A stretch of DNA of 64,000 bases. Source: Sphaerospermopsis aphanizomenoides BCCUSP55. GTDB lineage: Bacteria > Cyanobacteriota > Cyanobacteriia > Cyanobacteriales > Nostocaceae. The translations under genes were made by a program, and so were the position numbers. The stretch covers positions 1 to 64,000 of the forward strand of contig NZ_LUFH02000001.1 of the NCBI RefSeq assembly GCF_001586785.1, written 5' to 3'. The notes under the pieces are model-generated. The model ran no database searches and was not told where the DNA came from. It was given only the letters and a program-made list of their open reading frames with translations. Of this stretch, positions 44,906 to 54,205 are shown piece by piece. Position 1 is the first letter of the stretch. The number at the start of each line of letters is the position of its first letter.

Positions 44906-46711
44906 TTAGCTTCTCTGCCAAATTTTAATGGTTTTATCTAAACTCCCACTCACCAACATTTCACCGGAGTTTGTAAAGGCTAAAGCTGTGACTGTTTTTG
45001 CGTGACCTGTGAATGTTCCTAACAGTTCTCCGGTTTCTAAATGCCACAGTTTGATTGTTTTATCAGCACTGCCACTGGCAATAATTTGTTTATTAGGACT
45101 TAGGGCTACAGCATAAATTCCATCTCTGTGACTTTTGAGAGTGTGAACTAATTGCCCATTAACTAAATTCCAAACTCTAATGGTTTTATCTTGACTCCCA
45201 CTAATTAAAAATTCACCATCAGCACTCATAGCCAGGGAATTAACAATATGGGTATGACCCATTAAGGTATGTATTGGTTTGATTTCTTGCTGGTTTTTCT
45301 TATTGAAGTCAGATGTTAACTGCCAAACTTTGATTTTGCGATAGCTGCCTGTAATCAAAATTTTTCCATCTCGACTTATTACCATTGAATGGGCTGCTGT
45401 ATCATCCAAAGATAAGGTATTTTCTACTTGGCGATCGCGCAAATTCCAAAACAGTATTCTTCGATCATCTCCCCCAGTAGCTACTGTCTTACCATCCGGG
45501 GTAAAAGCAACACAGCGTACACTACCATTATGTTTATGCAAGATATCAATTAAATCTAGTGCGCCGGTATGCCAAATTTTGATTGTTGAATCTGCACCAA
45601 CACTCACTAAAGTTTGTCCATCTGCACTCAAAGCTAAGGAATTAATCTCATCTACTTTACCTGAAACCGACCATTGATATTCTGATAAAGTTTCAATTAA
45701 TTCACCTTTGGACAAATCCCATAATTTTGTCTCTCCACGACTACCACTAGCTAGTATCGGTACGGTTTTATTGTATTTACAACCAGCAGCTTTAACTTTT
45801 AGATTTTTCACTGTATAAGCTAAACAGTTAATCCCTCTGGTATGTCCTTTTAATGTTTGCCAGCATTCCCAATCACCAATAATATTTTTTTGAGGATGCT
45901 CTGATGGTAAGGTTTGAATTGTCTCTACTATCGTTGCTTCGTCAGCTAAGTTTAAATCATCTTGTTTGCTAGTTAGCGATTCTAAATACCAAGTTAATCC
46001 TCCTGCATATAACAAGCTACTGGGAGTAAGATTGATTTTAGCTTCGGGAAATTCTAGTTGATTTGTGGGTAAAAAACCAGTAATAATAGTTTGCTTTTCG
46101 TAGCCTAATTTAGTCGTTCCAGGATAAAACAAACACAGAAAAATTAATACTTGATGATTTTTTACATCTTCTTGAGTCACTGACCAACGGATTTTATCTT
46201 TTTTAATGCCGTTAAAACTTTCTCCATCGGCTACATGAATCTGAATACTGATTTTTGGGTTATTAGTTAACCAATAAGTAAACTTACTTTCACTACGTAA
46301 ATTTCCTTCATCATCTAACACCATATTTTCTAAGGTGTCATGATGAGCTTTTTTTACTAATTTACCCAAACGTTCTGTAATGACTCGATCTACAATTTGT
46401 TCACGCACCAAATAATCTTCCGCTTGACTCTGAAAATATCTAGGAAAGGGAATTGTCCAATCTGGTGGTTCAGGATATTCAGGTGGTATTGGTGGTGGGT
46501 TTTTCGCCAAAATTTCCGCTTGTTGACGAGAACATTCCAAAATTGTCGCCAATGGTTCACCCCAAAATGCCATAATTTCACTATGACAACCTTTAACTTG
46601 ACCTTCCAGGAGAGATAAATCAGCGGTCTTGGGTTTTTTCACTCTTTGAAGGAAGTCAGTTTGTTGCGCTTTAAGTAAACTAATCCAATCCATCTGCATG
46701 ATAGTTGTCAA
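44906..46711 (-). CDS. WD40 beta-propeller protein with a novel N-terminal region
   Basis: Residues of about 285-601 form seven WD40 repeats, ending with 'DKTIRVWNL', 'DKTIKLWHL' and 'DKTIKIWQRS', so the propeller can close. The N-terminal 285 residues are a separate, mostly soluble region with a Pro-rich segment ('NPPPIPPEYPEPPDW') and a mixed alpha/beta part ('YFQSQAEDYLVREQIVDRVI'); I do not recognise a family. WD40 proteins with such N-termini are numerous in Nostocales and are presumed scaffolds. No kinase or caspase-like domain is present. The start ATG is at 46711 or two codons earlier upstream of 'MQMDW'. Confidence 0.85.
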   Translation of the reverse strand: MTTIMQMDWISLLKAQQTDFLQRVKKPKTADLSLLEGQVKGCHSEIMAFWGEPLATILECSRQQAEILAKNPPPIPPEYPEPPDWTIPFPRYFQSQAEDYLVREQIVDRVITERLGKLVKKAHHDTLENMVLDDEGNLRSESKFTYWLTNNPKISIQIHVADGESFNGIKKDKIRWSVTQEDVKNHQVLIFLCLFYPGTTKLGYEKQTIITGFLPTNQLEFPEAKINLTPSSLLYAGGLTWYLESLTSKQDDLNLADEATIVETIQTLPSEHPQKNIIGDWECWQTLKGHTRGINCLAYTVKNLKVKAAGCKYNKTVPILASGSRGETKLWDLSKGELIETLSEYQWSVSGKVDEINSLALSADGQTLVSVGADSTIKIWHTGALDLIDILHKHNGSVRCVAFTPDGKTVATGGDDRRILFWNLRDRQVENTLSLDDTAAHSMVISRDGKILITGSYRKIKVWQLTSDFNKKNQQEIKPIHTLMGHTHIVNSLAMSADGEFLISGSQDKTIRVWNLVNGQLVHTLKSHRDGIYAVALSPNKQIIASGSADKTIKLWHLETGELLGTFTGHAKTVTALAFTNSGEMLVSGSLDKTIKIWQRS

Positions 46712-47223
46712 CTATTGCATACCTAAGATAACGTATAATTAGAAAGCAAGACTACTTCTTGCTGGAGACAGGAAGTAAAAACCTTTTTCTGAGAAGGTTT
46801 CTCTGGTAGGCATTTTACATTTATTTCACATTTAATTTTGTCTGCCTAATTACCAAGACGTTTAGCCAATTTTATAACCTGAAATGAAAGGAAATTATCG
46901 TAATTGTCACAGTCTTATAAAAATCAAAGCTACAGTCAATTCTAGGTAAATGAACTACATACATAAAAAATTAGAAAACCATGCTTAATGAAGGTTTTAC
47001 TGCCGACTGTTGACTACTGATAACTGCTGTATTTAGATGATTTCTAGAAATTCTAACCAACTTAAGCAATAATTTACTGTTTCTATAGAAACAGTTATGG
47101 CAATAAATGAAGTGTATTATTTACCAGTTAATTATTTTTTCTAATAATGTGATGTCTGAAATTGAGCAAACCAAGATATATTAATTATTTGTGTAACCTT
47201 TGCATCTATCTGAGAAAATATTT
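46712..47223. other. Divergent intergenic region
   Basis: About 510 AT-rich bp. A possible hairpin AACCTT...AAGGTT lies near 46780-46798, followed by TTCTC rather than a T-run. No RNA gene or ORF recognised. Confidence 0.4.
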
Positions 47224-47904
47224 ATGTCAAATACATCTTACATCTTTGTTGCTGGAGCAAGTCGCGGTGTTGGTCAAGAAATCGCCAAATATTTAACAAA
47301 CCAAGATACAAAGGTAAAAGCACTGTTGAGAACAGAAGTTGCTGCTAAGGAATTAGAAACTATCGGTGTTTATCCAGTTTTAGGGGATGCTTTGAATGTG
47401 GATGAGGTTGAGAGGGCAATTTTAGGAGATGACCCTATACAAGCTGTTATCAGTACAATTGGTGGTTTACCGACAAATGATGTTAACCCAGATTTTATTG
47501 GTAATAAAAACCTCATTGATGCCGCAGTTAAAGCAGGAGTACAAAAGTTTATTTTGGTGACATCTATTGGCTGTGGTGATAGTGTAGGTGCGCTACCTCC
47601 CCCAGCTTTAGAAGCTCTAAAACCAGTTTTAATTCTCAAAGAACAAGCTGAACAATACTTGATTAATAGCGGACTCAATTACACAATTATTCGTCCTGGC
47701 GGATTAAAATCAGAACCAGCAACAGGAAATGGTATTTTAACCGCAGACTCGCGTATTGTTGGTAGTATTCATCGTGCAGATGTGGCTCAATTAGTTTGTC
47801 GCTGTTTAAATTCTACTAATGCTAATCATCAAGTTTTGTCAGCATTAGATAAAAATATGATTTATCCAGGTTTACCAGAATTCACAGAATTTAATTTTGG
47901 GTAA
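47224..47904 (+). CDS. NAD(P)-binding Rossmann protein (NmrA/SDR-like)
   Basis: The ATG at 47224 gives 226 residues; an upstream TTG would add eight. 'FVAGASRGVGQEIAKYL' is the dinucleotide-binding glycine motif of atypical short-chain dehydrogenases, followed by 'VKALLRTEVAAKELE' and 'GDALNVDEVERAI' (NADP-type contacts), 'KFILVTSIGCGDS' and 'NYTIIRPGGLKSEP' (NmrA-like). Such proteins include chaperones of photosystem assembly (Ycf39 type) and quinone-linked reductases. The YxxxK catalytic pair of classical SDRs is not evident. Function unknown. Confidence 0.85.
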   Translation: MSNTSYIFVAGASRGVGQEIAKYLTNQDTKVKALLRTEVAAKELETIGVYPVLGDALNVDEVERAILGDDPIQAVISTIGGLPTNDVNPDFIGNKNLIDAAVKAGVQKFILVTSIGCGDSVGALPPPALEALKPVLILKEQAEQYLINSGLNYTIIRPGGLKSEPATGNGILTADSRIVGSIHRADVAQLVCRCLNSTNANHQVLSALDKNMIYPGLPEFTEFNFG

Positions 47905-47957
47905 TGGATAATAGATAATGGGTAATGGGTGATTGGTAATTGGTAATTCTTCTCATA

Positions 47958-48069
47958 ATTCCCTATTCCCTATTCCCTATTCCCTATTCCCTATTCCCTA
48001 TTCCCTATTCCCTATTCCCTATTCCCTATTCCCTATTCCCTATTCCCTATTCCCTATTCCCTATTCCCT
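47958..48069. repeat. 16-copy ATTCCCT tandem array
   Basis: Sixteen uninterrupted, identical copies of the heptamer ATTCCCT. It is flanked by GGTAATT units on the left and inverted GGTGACA units (CACCTGT, 48077-48100) on the right. Because the period is 7, each strand gives open frames of low-complexity IPYSLF-type peptide, which are not genes. Confidence 0.97.
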
Positions 48070-48104
48070 ATTACATTGTCACCTGTCACCTGTCATCTAT
48101 GCCT

Positions 48105-48482
48105 TTACAATCCCAAGACTTGCTTTGATTTTTCCAGCACTTCTTTAGGGCGAAATGGTTTAGTCAAATATAAATCTGCACCTACCTCAATTCCTTTTTG
48201 TTTATCGAATTCCTGTCCTTTAGCTGTCAATATGATTATGTAAATATCATTCATTTGTAAGTCATTTTTTACAATTTGGCAGACTTGCAAACCATTCATT
48301 TTCGGCATCATCACATCAAGAAAGACTAGATTCGGCTGTTCAGTTTTGATGGTTTCCAGTGCCTCTTCTCCATTTCTAGCTGTTAGGAGTTCAACTCCCT
48401 CATCTTCTAATTCTTCTAGGGCTTGTTCCATCAAAATTAAGATATTCGGTTCATCATCAACAATGAGAATTTTTTGAGACAT
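48105..48482 (-). CDS. Single-domain response regulator
   Basis: A 125-residue CheY-like receiver. Phospho-acceptor Asp56 lies in 'LVFLDVMMPKMNG', the acidic pair in 'VDDEPN', the switch residues in 'IILTAKGQEFDKQKG' and 'LTKPF'. It directly follows, on the same strand, the large hybrid kinase whose own second receiver is truncated, so it is a likely phosphorelay partner (inference). The last codons abut CACCTGT repeats. Confidence 0.92.
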   Translation of the reverse strand: MSQKILIVDDEPNILILMEQALEELEDEGVELLTARNGEEALETIKTEQPNLVFLDVMMPKMNGLQVCQIVKNDLQMNDIYIIILTAKGQEFDKQKGIEVGADLYLTKPFRPKEVLEKSKQVLGL

Positions 48483-48551
48483 AAGGAATTAGGTGACAGG
48501 TGACAGGTGACAGTGTAAGAGACAATAGTAATTGATTCTCAGTTTACGCGA

Positions 48552-51545
48552 TTATCTATCAGATAACATAATAAAGACTACATTCTCTAATCCCTTCTCA
48601 AAGCGCAGGGCTTTCACCAAGTCACCTTCTTGAGAGAGGATAGAATCAATGATGATCATATCTGGTTTATTTGACAAAGCTTTATTAATACATTCTTGAG
48701 GATCGGAAGCTTCAATTACGCTATATCCTTGGGTTTGTAGTACATCTGATATAGTTTTTAAGGTTGAGGCATTTTTATCAACAACCAATACTTTTTTATT
48801 GGAAGTAACTTGAGAAAGCAGTGAGCCAATTTCGCTCAGTAGTTGTTCTGTATCTATGGGTTTAGTGAGATAGCGGTCAATACCTATGTGATAGCCTCGT
48901 TCCTTATTTTCAACAATTGACAAAATAATGATTGGAATATCTGCGGTCTGAGGATCATTTTTGAGAACGGCTGCCACATCAAACCCGTTGATTTGGGGCA
49001 TCATTACATCTAGGAGAATCAAATCAGGACGATGGGCTTTGATTTGATGAATTGCATCCACACCGTCTTTTGCTTCCCGGACGTTATAATTTTCATTTTC
49101 TAGTTGTTGACGCAGTAGTTCTCGAATGTTGGCATCATCATCAACCACCAAAATAGTTTTGTGGTTTTCGTTTTCTACCGTATTTTTGGTGATGACGTGA
49201 TCTTTGAGTTGTTTAACTAGGGCATCTAAATTCAGGCTGGTACTGGTTTGCTGTTTGCTGGCATAGGTAGGAACAGTAAAGGAGAATGTGCTGCCTTTAC
49301 CCGGTTCACTTTCTACCCAAATTTTACCGCCGTGATGGTCGATGATTTGTTTACAAATCGGTAGTCCTAACCCTGTACCTTTGGGTTTATCGGTCAGGGT
49401 ATCGCCAACTTGCCGGAATTTCTCGAATACTTTTGATTGGTCTTCTGGGGCAATGCCAACGCCTGTATCAATGACGCTGATACAAACCCTATCTTTTTCT
49501 TGTCTAACGCGACAGGTAACACAACCGGATGTGGTGAATTTAACGGCATTGGAAATTAGGTTGATCAAGACTTGTAACAGTCGGTGGCGATCGCCTATTA
49601 TCTGCGGTAGTCCTGGTTCAATTTCTTTCGCCAATTGCAAGTTATTGGTTTCAAATAAGGCTGCTGTGGAATTGGTTGCCCAATCTAATAATTCGCTGGC
49701 ATCAAGGCGCTGCATTTGCCATTCCACTTTTCCTGCTTCCATTTTGGCGATATCTAAGACATCGTTAATCAAAGATGTCAGCCGTTCTGCTTCCGCAACA
49801 ATAATGTTGAGATTGTCAGATACTCGTTTAATCGTTTTTTGCAGCTTGCGGTCTTCGGTAGAAATCATTGGGAAAACACTAGTTTCCAGCTTTTCTTTAA
49901 TAATGGAGGCAAAACCAAGGACAGAAGTAAGCGGTGTTCGCAACTCATGGGAAACTGTGGAAATAAAGTCGGTTTTCATCTTGTCAACTTCTTTTTCTGC
50001 CGTTATATCCCGAATTAGCAAGGCTGAACCAAAACAAATAGCGGGTTCGTTGTCTGCTGTTTTCTTAAAGACGGCGGTAGCCACTGCTTGGCCAATGCGT
50101 TCTTTTGCTAGTGGAACTTCCGATGCAAACACTTCTCCGGGATGGCTTTGAGTGCGTTCCACCAACTCTGCCAAACCTGATATCGGCAGTTCCTGATAAT
50201 GTCCATTCATGGTGTTGGCTGTCAACCCATACATGGCTAAAAAAGCAGGATTGAAGTGAGTAATGATGCCGTTAGTATCTATAACTAATAAGCCATCGGC
50301 TAAGTTATCCAAAATGGCGTTTAAACCCTGTGCTTCTGCTAGGGTATTTTGCAGGGCGGCTGTTCTTTCTATCACTCTGGCTTCTAGTTTTTGATTGAGT
50401 TCCCGCAAAGCGATTTCTGCTTGTTTGCGTGCAGTAATATCGGTATTAATTTCTAAGGTGGCGCATGGTTGGCCAGATAAATCTCGTTGCACTGTCCAAC
50501 GACTCTGAACAATGATTGATCTGCCATCGCGGGTGGTGTGTTGTAGTTCACCTTCCCAAATACCCTGTTGCCAACACTCGGCCTCGATTTGTTCCAAAGG
50601 GTGAGGAAATACTGTTTTTAGCAATTTATAACTGATAGCTTGGTTTTTGACTTCGTTAGCAGTCCAACCATAAAGCCGTTCTGCCCCCTGACTCCAGTGT
50701 ATGATTTTGTCGGTGAAGTCTCTTACAATCACAGCATCACTAGAATTATTTAACATATCCAAGAGACGGTGATATTCGGCTTCTGCCAACTTGCGGTCAT
50801 GAATATCGGTGCAAGTACCAATCCATTCCCGGACACTGCCATCTGCTGCTAGGACGGGCGCACCACAAACAAAGAAGTGACGGTAATTTCCATCTTTGCT
50901 ACGAATTCTATATTCAACTTCATAGAGGGTGCGGTTGGCTACAGCCTCACCCCAGACTTTGCCAGTACGTTCCCGGTCTTCAGGATGAACAGCATTAATC
51001 CATCCGCCATTAGCACCTTCCTCTAAAGTTTGACCTGTATAGGCTATCCAACTTTCCAACTCAAAGCAAATTCCTTCTGGAGAAGATACCCAAACAATTT
51101 GTGTAGTCGCTGTCACTAAAGAACGGTATCTTGCCTCACTCTGTTTGAGAGTAGCTTCAGCATTTCGCTGTTCTTGTTTGGCGTGTTGGATAATGCTTAA
51201 ATTTTCCACGCTACACCAAAGTAGGCGCTCGCCATTTTTCTCTATCATTACACCGGAAATTCTCACCGGCACTAGATGTCCGTCTTTATGGATATACTCT
51301 TTTTCATAAGGCCCATAGCGATCTGTTGGTGCTAAATTCTCTACCATAGCTTGCTCACTGGCAACATATTTTTCAGCAGTAATCTGCCAGTGATTAAGAT
51401 TCAAAGCTTCGGAAACTGTACGTCCTAAAATATCAGCATAGGCAGGATTAATATCAATCAGCGTCCCATCTGTTCGACAGAGTAAAAGACCAACTTGACA
51501 TTGTTCAAATAGCTGACGATTATATTGATCCATTTGCTTGGGCAT
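48552..51545 (-). CDS. Multi-PAS hybrid sensor histidine kinase
   Basis: A 997-residue cytosolic kinase without membrane segments. Four PAS domains are visible (about 8-125, 135-250, 260-375, 405-520), three of them followed by PAC-like 'TDITARKQAE'-type endings. The HisKA phospho-site is His533 in 'STVSHELRTPLTSVLGF', and HATPase boxes include 'LINLISNAVKFT', 'VIDTGVGIAPEDQ' and 'GTGLGLPICK'. A complete receiver follows ('TILVVDDDANI', 'LILLDVMMPQING'). A second receiver ('KVLVVDKNASTLKTI', 'MIIIDSIL') stops after about 80 residues at 'FIMLSDR', lacking the last third and the KP motif. Its gene neighbours are a response regulator downstream and a GAF kinase upstream. Confidence 0.93.
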   Translation of the reverse strand: MPKQMDQYNRQLFEQCQVGLLLCRTDGTLIDINPAYADILGRTVSEALNLNHWQITAEKYVASEQAMVENLAPTDRYGPYEKEYIHKDGHLVPVRISGVMIEKNGERLLWCSVENLSIIQHAKQEQRNAEATLKQSEARYRSLVTATTQIVWVSSPEGICFELESWIAYTGQTLEEGANGGWINAVHPEDRERTGKVWGEAVANRTLYEVEYRIRSKDGNYRHFFVCGAPVLAADGSVREWIGTCTDIHDRKLAEAEYHRLLDMLNNSSDAVIVRDFTDKIIHWSQGAERLYGWTANEVKNQAISYKLLKTVFPHPLEQIEAECWQQGIWEGELQHTTRDGRSIIVQSRWTVQRDLSGQPCATLEINTDITARKQAEIALRELNQKLEARVIERTAALQNTLAEAQGLNAILDNLADGLLVIDTNGIITHFNPAFLAMYGLTANTMNGHYQELPISGLAELVERTQSHPGEVFASEVPLAKERIGQAVATAVFKKTADNEPAICFGSALLIRDITAEKEVDKMKTDFISTVSHELRTPLTSVLGFASIIKEKLETSVFPMISTEDRKLQKTIKRVSDNLNIIVAEAERLTSLINDVLDIAKMEAGKVEWQMQRLDASELLDWATNSTAALFETNNLQLAKEIEPGLPQIIGDRHRLLQVLINLISNAVKFTTSGCVTCRVRQEKDRVCISVIDTGVGIAPEDQSKVFEKFRQVGDTLTDKPKGTGLGLPICKQIIDHHGGKIWVESEPGKGSTFSFTVPTYASKQQTSTSLNLDALVKQLKDHVITKNTVENENHKTILVVDDDANIRELLRQQLENENYNVREAKDGVDAIHQIKAHRPDLILLDVMMPQINGFDVAAVLKNDPQTADIPIIILSIVENKERGYHIGIDRYLTKPIDTEQLLSEIGSLLSQVTSNKKVLVVDKNASTLKTISDVLQTQGYSVIEASDPQECINKALSNKPDMIIIDSILSQEGDLVKALRFEKGLENVVFIMLSDR

Positions 51546-51627
51546 AATTATTAATTATTAATTCGTAATTCGTAATTCGTAATTATTTATTTTCTCCTCT
51601 GCACCCTGCACCCTGCACCCCTTTTTA
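51546..51627. repeat. Heptamer repeats between the two kinases
   Basis: AATTCGT/ATTAATT units (51548-51588) and CACCCTG units (51601-51620) fill the gap. Confidence 0.7.
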
Positions 51628-53601
51628 TTAATCAATTTCCGTCGGACAATAGAACCCAGATAATAAAGTGGTGTAAAGCTTTAAGGAAATTGGGTAATGT
51701 TGAAACATCTGGTAAATTGGCTCAGTTGATGCCGCTGCAATTTGTGTATTTTGTTGTGCAAGTCGGCGAATCAATTGAGCATGACGGATGAGTAAATCTG
51801 TTGGTTTGAGGATAGGAGTTGTGGAAGGAATGAATCCATCAGCATCGGGTGTGGGCAATGATTCAGTGTTGGTAATTGGTATTAGAGTTCCTACATGGAG
51901 AATAGAGTTAATGCCATTGTGTTCTTGAGAATTGGCTACTTCTATACAACTTACAGGAATCTGTATCCAGAATTCTGTCCCTTCTCCTGGTTGAGAACGA
52001 CATTTGAGAACTCCTCTGTGTCCATCCACAACTATTTGATGGCTGATAGACATACCTAACCCTGTTCCTTTACCTACCTCTTTGGTGGTGAAGAAAGGGT
52101 CATACATCCGTTGCATTACCTCTTCTTTCATCCCTTGTCCGTTGTCTGTAATGCGAACTACCACCCACTCGTCTTCGAGAATTTTGGTGCGAATAGTGAT
52201 TTGAGGAATATAGGTAGATATTTTGTCATGCTCCATTTTTGCCTCCAAGGCATCAACGGCATTTGACAGGATATTCATAAATACCTGATTCAATTGTCCG
52301 GGGTAACATTCAATCAGGGGGAGTTGGGCATAATCTTTAACAATTTCAATTTCCGGACGGTGAATTGCTGCTTTCAGACGATGGCGAAGAATCATCAACG
52401 TTCCATCAATACCATCGTGAATATTGACGGTTTTCATTTGCGCTTCGTCATGGCGAGAAAAGTTTTTCAGAGATTGGACAATTTCTACTATGCGGTCAGT
52501 ACCTAACTTCATCGAATCCAGAAGTTTAGGAAGATCCTGCATAATAAATTCCAAGTCTATTTTGTCTAACTCTGATTGCAAAGTTGGCGGAGCAACAGGT
52601 AATAATTTCTGATAGTCTTGTAGCAAATTTAATAAGTCTTTGGCGTATTCTGCAACATACCTTAAATTTCCACAAATGAAGTTGAGCGGGTTATTGATTT
52701 CGTGGGCGACTCCAGCTACAAGTTGCCCTAAACTGGACATTTTTTCGCTTTGAATTAACTGGGTTTGTGCTAGTTGTAAGTCACGGAGAGCTTGCTGAAG
52801 TTTCTGGGCTTGGGCTTGAGCTTCTTGTGCGACATGAGTGCTTTGTTCATAAAGTAAGGCTTTTTCAATGGCGATCGCTGTTTGGGTGGCAAAGATACTG
52901 ACTAATTTCAGATGTTCGGCTTTGTATACGTCTGTTTTATCTATGCCAATGGCGATCGCTCCCAGTACCTTTTCCTTAGCTTTTAACGGTACACAAATCA
53001 AAGCTTTAACGTTTTTCTGCTTTTTTAATCGCGGATCACTTTGGACATCATTAATTAGTTCTGCTCGACCAGATTGCACAATGCTACCAATAATTCCCTG
53101 ACCAGGTTCTGGTTGAGAATGATGAAAAAATACGCCAAATTCAGCAATAATTTCAAATGTCTTTCCATCTGGACTCAGTAGTAAAATTAACCCCGCCGAG
53201 GATTCAATTAATTGACTCATTTCCTGAAGTACAAGTTGGGCAATTTGCCTTGTCTTCAAACTCGTTGTTAATTGAGTTGAAATGTCCTCAAATAAATCTA
53301 TTTCTTGGTATCTTTCCAGCAATTCTTTAGCTAATTCTTTTTTTTCTGCTTCCTGCTTGGCCTGTAATGAAAGTAAATTCGCTAATATAGTTGCCTGTTG
53401 TTCTCCCACCACCCAACCAATAATTTCTCCTGACACCTCAATTGGATATCTATTCTCTGACGTTTTCTCTCCCATACTCATCAGTATCGTGCCGTCTACC
53501 AGTTCAATCTCAACTGCAATATGCAACTGATTTACTAAGTCTTGAATCAGAGATAGTAACTCTTTTTTGTGAAGAATCTTTTTGAGGTTCACTGTAGGCA
53601 T
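51628..53601 (-). CDS. GAF-domain sensor histidine kinase
   Basis: The 657-residue protein has a short N-terminal sensory module (about 1-75, 'VEIELVDGTILMSMGEKTSE'), a coiled coil, a GAF domain (about 105-255), another coiled coil, HisKA with His300 in '[17 protein letters not shown]', and HATPase_c (N box 'NILSNAVDAL', 'DNGQGMKEE', 'GKGTGLGMSIS'). The C-terminal 110 residues have no known domain. No membrane segment, so it senses a cytosolic cue. The HisKA and HATPase core is strikingly similar to the permease-kinase at 4076-6961. Same strand and 82 bases from the hybrid kinase, so possibly one operon. Confidence 0.93.
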   Translation of the reverse strand: MPTVNLKKILHKKELLSLIQDLVNQLHIAVEIELVDGTILMSMGEKTSENRYPIEVSGEIIGWVVGEQQATILANLLSLQAKQEAEKKELAKELLERYQEIDLFEDISTQLTTSLKTRQIAQLVLQEMSQLIESSAGLILLLSPDGKTFEIIAEFGVFFHHSQPEPGQGIIGSIVQSGRAELINDVQSDPRLKKQKNVKALICVPLKAKEKVLGAIAIGIDKTDVYKAEHLKLVSIFATQTAIAIEKALLYEQSTHVAQEAQAQAQKLQQALRDLQLAQTQLIQSEKMSSLGQLVAGVAHEINNPLNFICGNLRYVAEYAKDLLNLLQDYQKLLPVAPPTLQSELDKIDLEFIMQDLPKLLDSMKLGTDRIVEIVQSLKNFSRHDEAQMKTVNIHDGIDGTLMILRHRLKAAIHRPEIEIVKDYAQLPLIECYPGQLNQVFMNILSNAVDALEAKMEHDKISTYIPQITIRTKILEDEWVVVRITDNGQGMKEEVMQRMYDPFFTTKEVGKGTGLGMSISHQIVVDGHRGVLKCRSQPGEGTEFWIQIPVSCIEVANSQEHNGINSILHVGTLIPITNTESLPTPDADGFIPSTTPILKPTDLLIRHAQLIRRLAQQNTQIAAASTEPIYQMFQHYPISLKLYTTLLSGFYCPTEID

Positions 53602-53679
53602 AGCACACTTTATACCACTTAAAAATTAAAAATTAAAAATTAAAAACTAAACCTAGGTAATTGGTAATTTAGATAATTT

Positions 53680-53708
53680 TCACCTGTCACCTGTCACCTG
53701 TCACCTGT
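53680..53708. repeat. CACCTGT heptamer repeat overlapping the yjbQ 3' end
   Basis: Four CACCTGT units, the reverse complement of GGTGACA. The last coding residues of the minus-strand gene ('QVTGDR') and its stop codon are read from this repeat. Confidence 0.8.
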
Positions 53709-54127
53709 AAAAATACTGTTCGCTTACGCGCACCATCTAATTCAAAAAATAAAACGGATTGCCAAGTTCCTAATCCTAATTTTCCATCCACAATCGGAAT
53801 TACTTCACTGGTAGTTAACATCATTGCCATGAGGTGAGAGTGGGCGTTGATTGGTTCATCTTCAGGAACATCTCTTAAATGCAAGTCATTGTGTAAATAT
53901 TTGTCGTTTTCTGGTGCTATTTTTTGTAAAAATACTTTGACATCTGCCAACAATCTCACCTCATTTTCGTTGATAGCTAAAGCCGTTGTTGTATGCCGAG
54001 AAAATACTAATACTTGACCGTTTTTAATTCCTGTTTCCTCTACAAAATCTTGGATTTGTGGAGTGATATTATGAATATTAATTCCCGGTTCGGTTGTGAT
54101 TTCGATGAATTTGTGAATAATTGCCAT
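53687..54127 (-). CDS. yjbQ: YjbQ/UPF0047 family protein
   Basis: This 146-residue protein carries the family signature 'VFSRHTTTALAINENE', the conserved 'HNDLHLRDVPEDEPINAHSH' and 'LGLGTWQSVLFFELDGARK'. The conserved histidines form a metal-binding site. E. coli YjbQ has thiamine-phosphate synthase side activity, and the physiological role is unsettled. The last five residues and the stop lie in a CACCTGT heptamer array, so the C-terminus may have been changed by repeat expansion; the conserved core is complete. Confidence 0.93.
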   Translation of the reverse strand: MAIIHKFIEITTEPGINIHNITPQIQDFVEETGIKNGQVLVFSRHTTTALAINENEVRLLADVKVFLQKIAPENDKYLHNDLHLRDVPEDEPINAHSHLMAMMLTTSEVIPIVDGKLGLGTWQSVLFFELDGARKRTVFLQVTGDR

Positions 54128-54205
54128 GATTTTATTTGGGGATTTTAGATATTAAACCGCAGATAAACACAGATAATATCGGCGTGCATCCGCGTCCATC
54201 TGCGT

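Noticed and set aside
47933-48148. Two overlapping + strand frames encoding IPYSLF-type repeats
   Set aside because: They are translations of the ATTCCCT heptamer array, which is open in every frame because 7 is not divisible by 3; no real start signal or family.
49342-50151. 269-codon + strand frame opposite the hybrid kinase
   Set aside because: Long but antisense to conserved HisKA/HATPase/PAS coding sequence; Ser/Thr-rich composition typical of a shadow frame.
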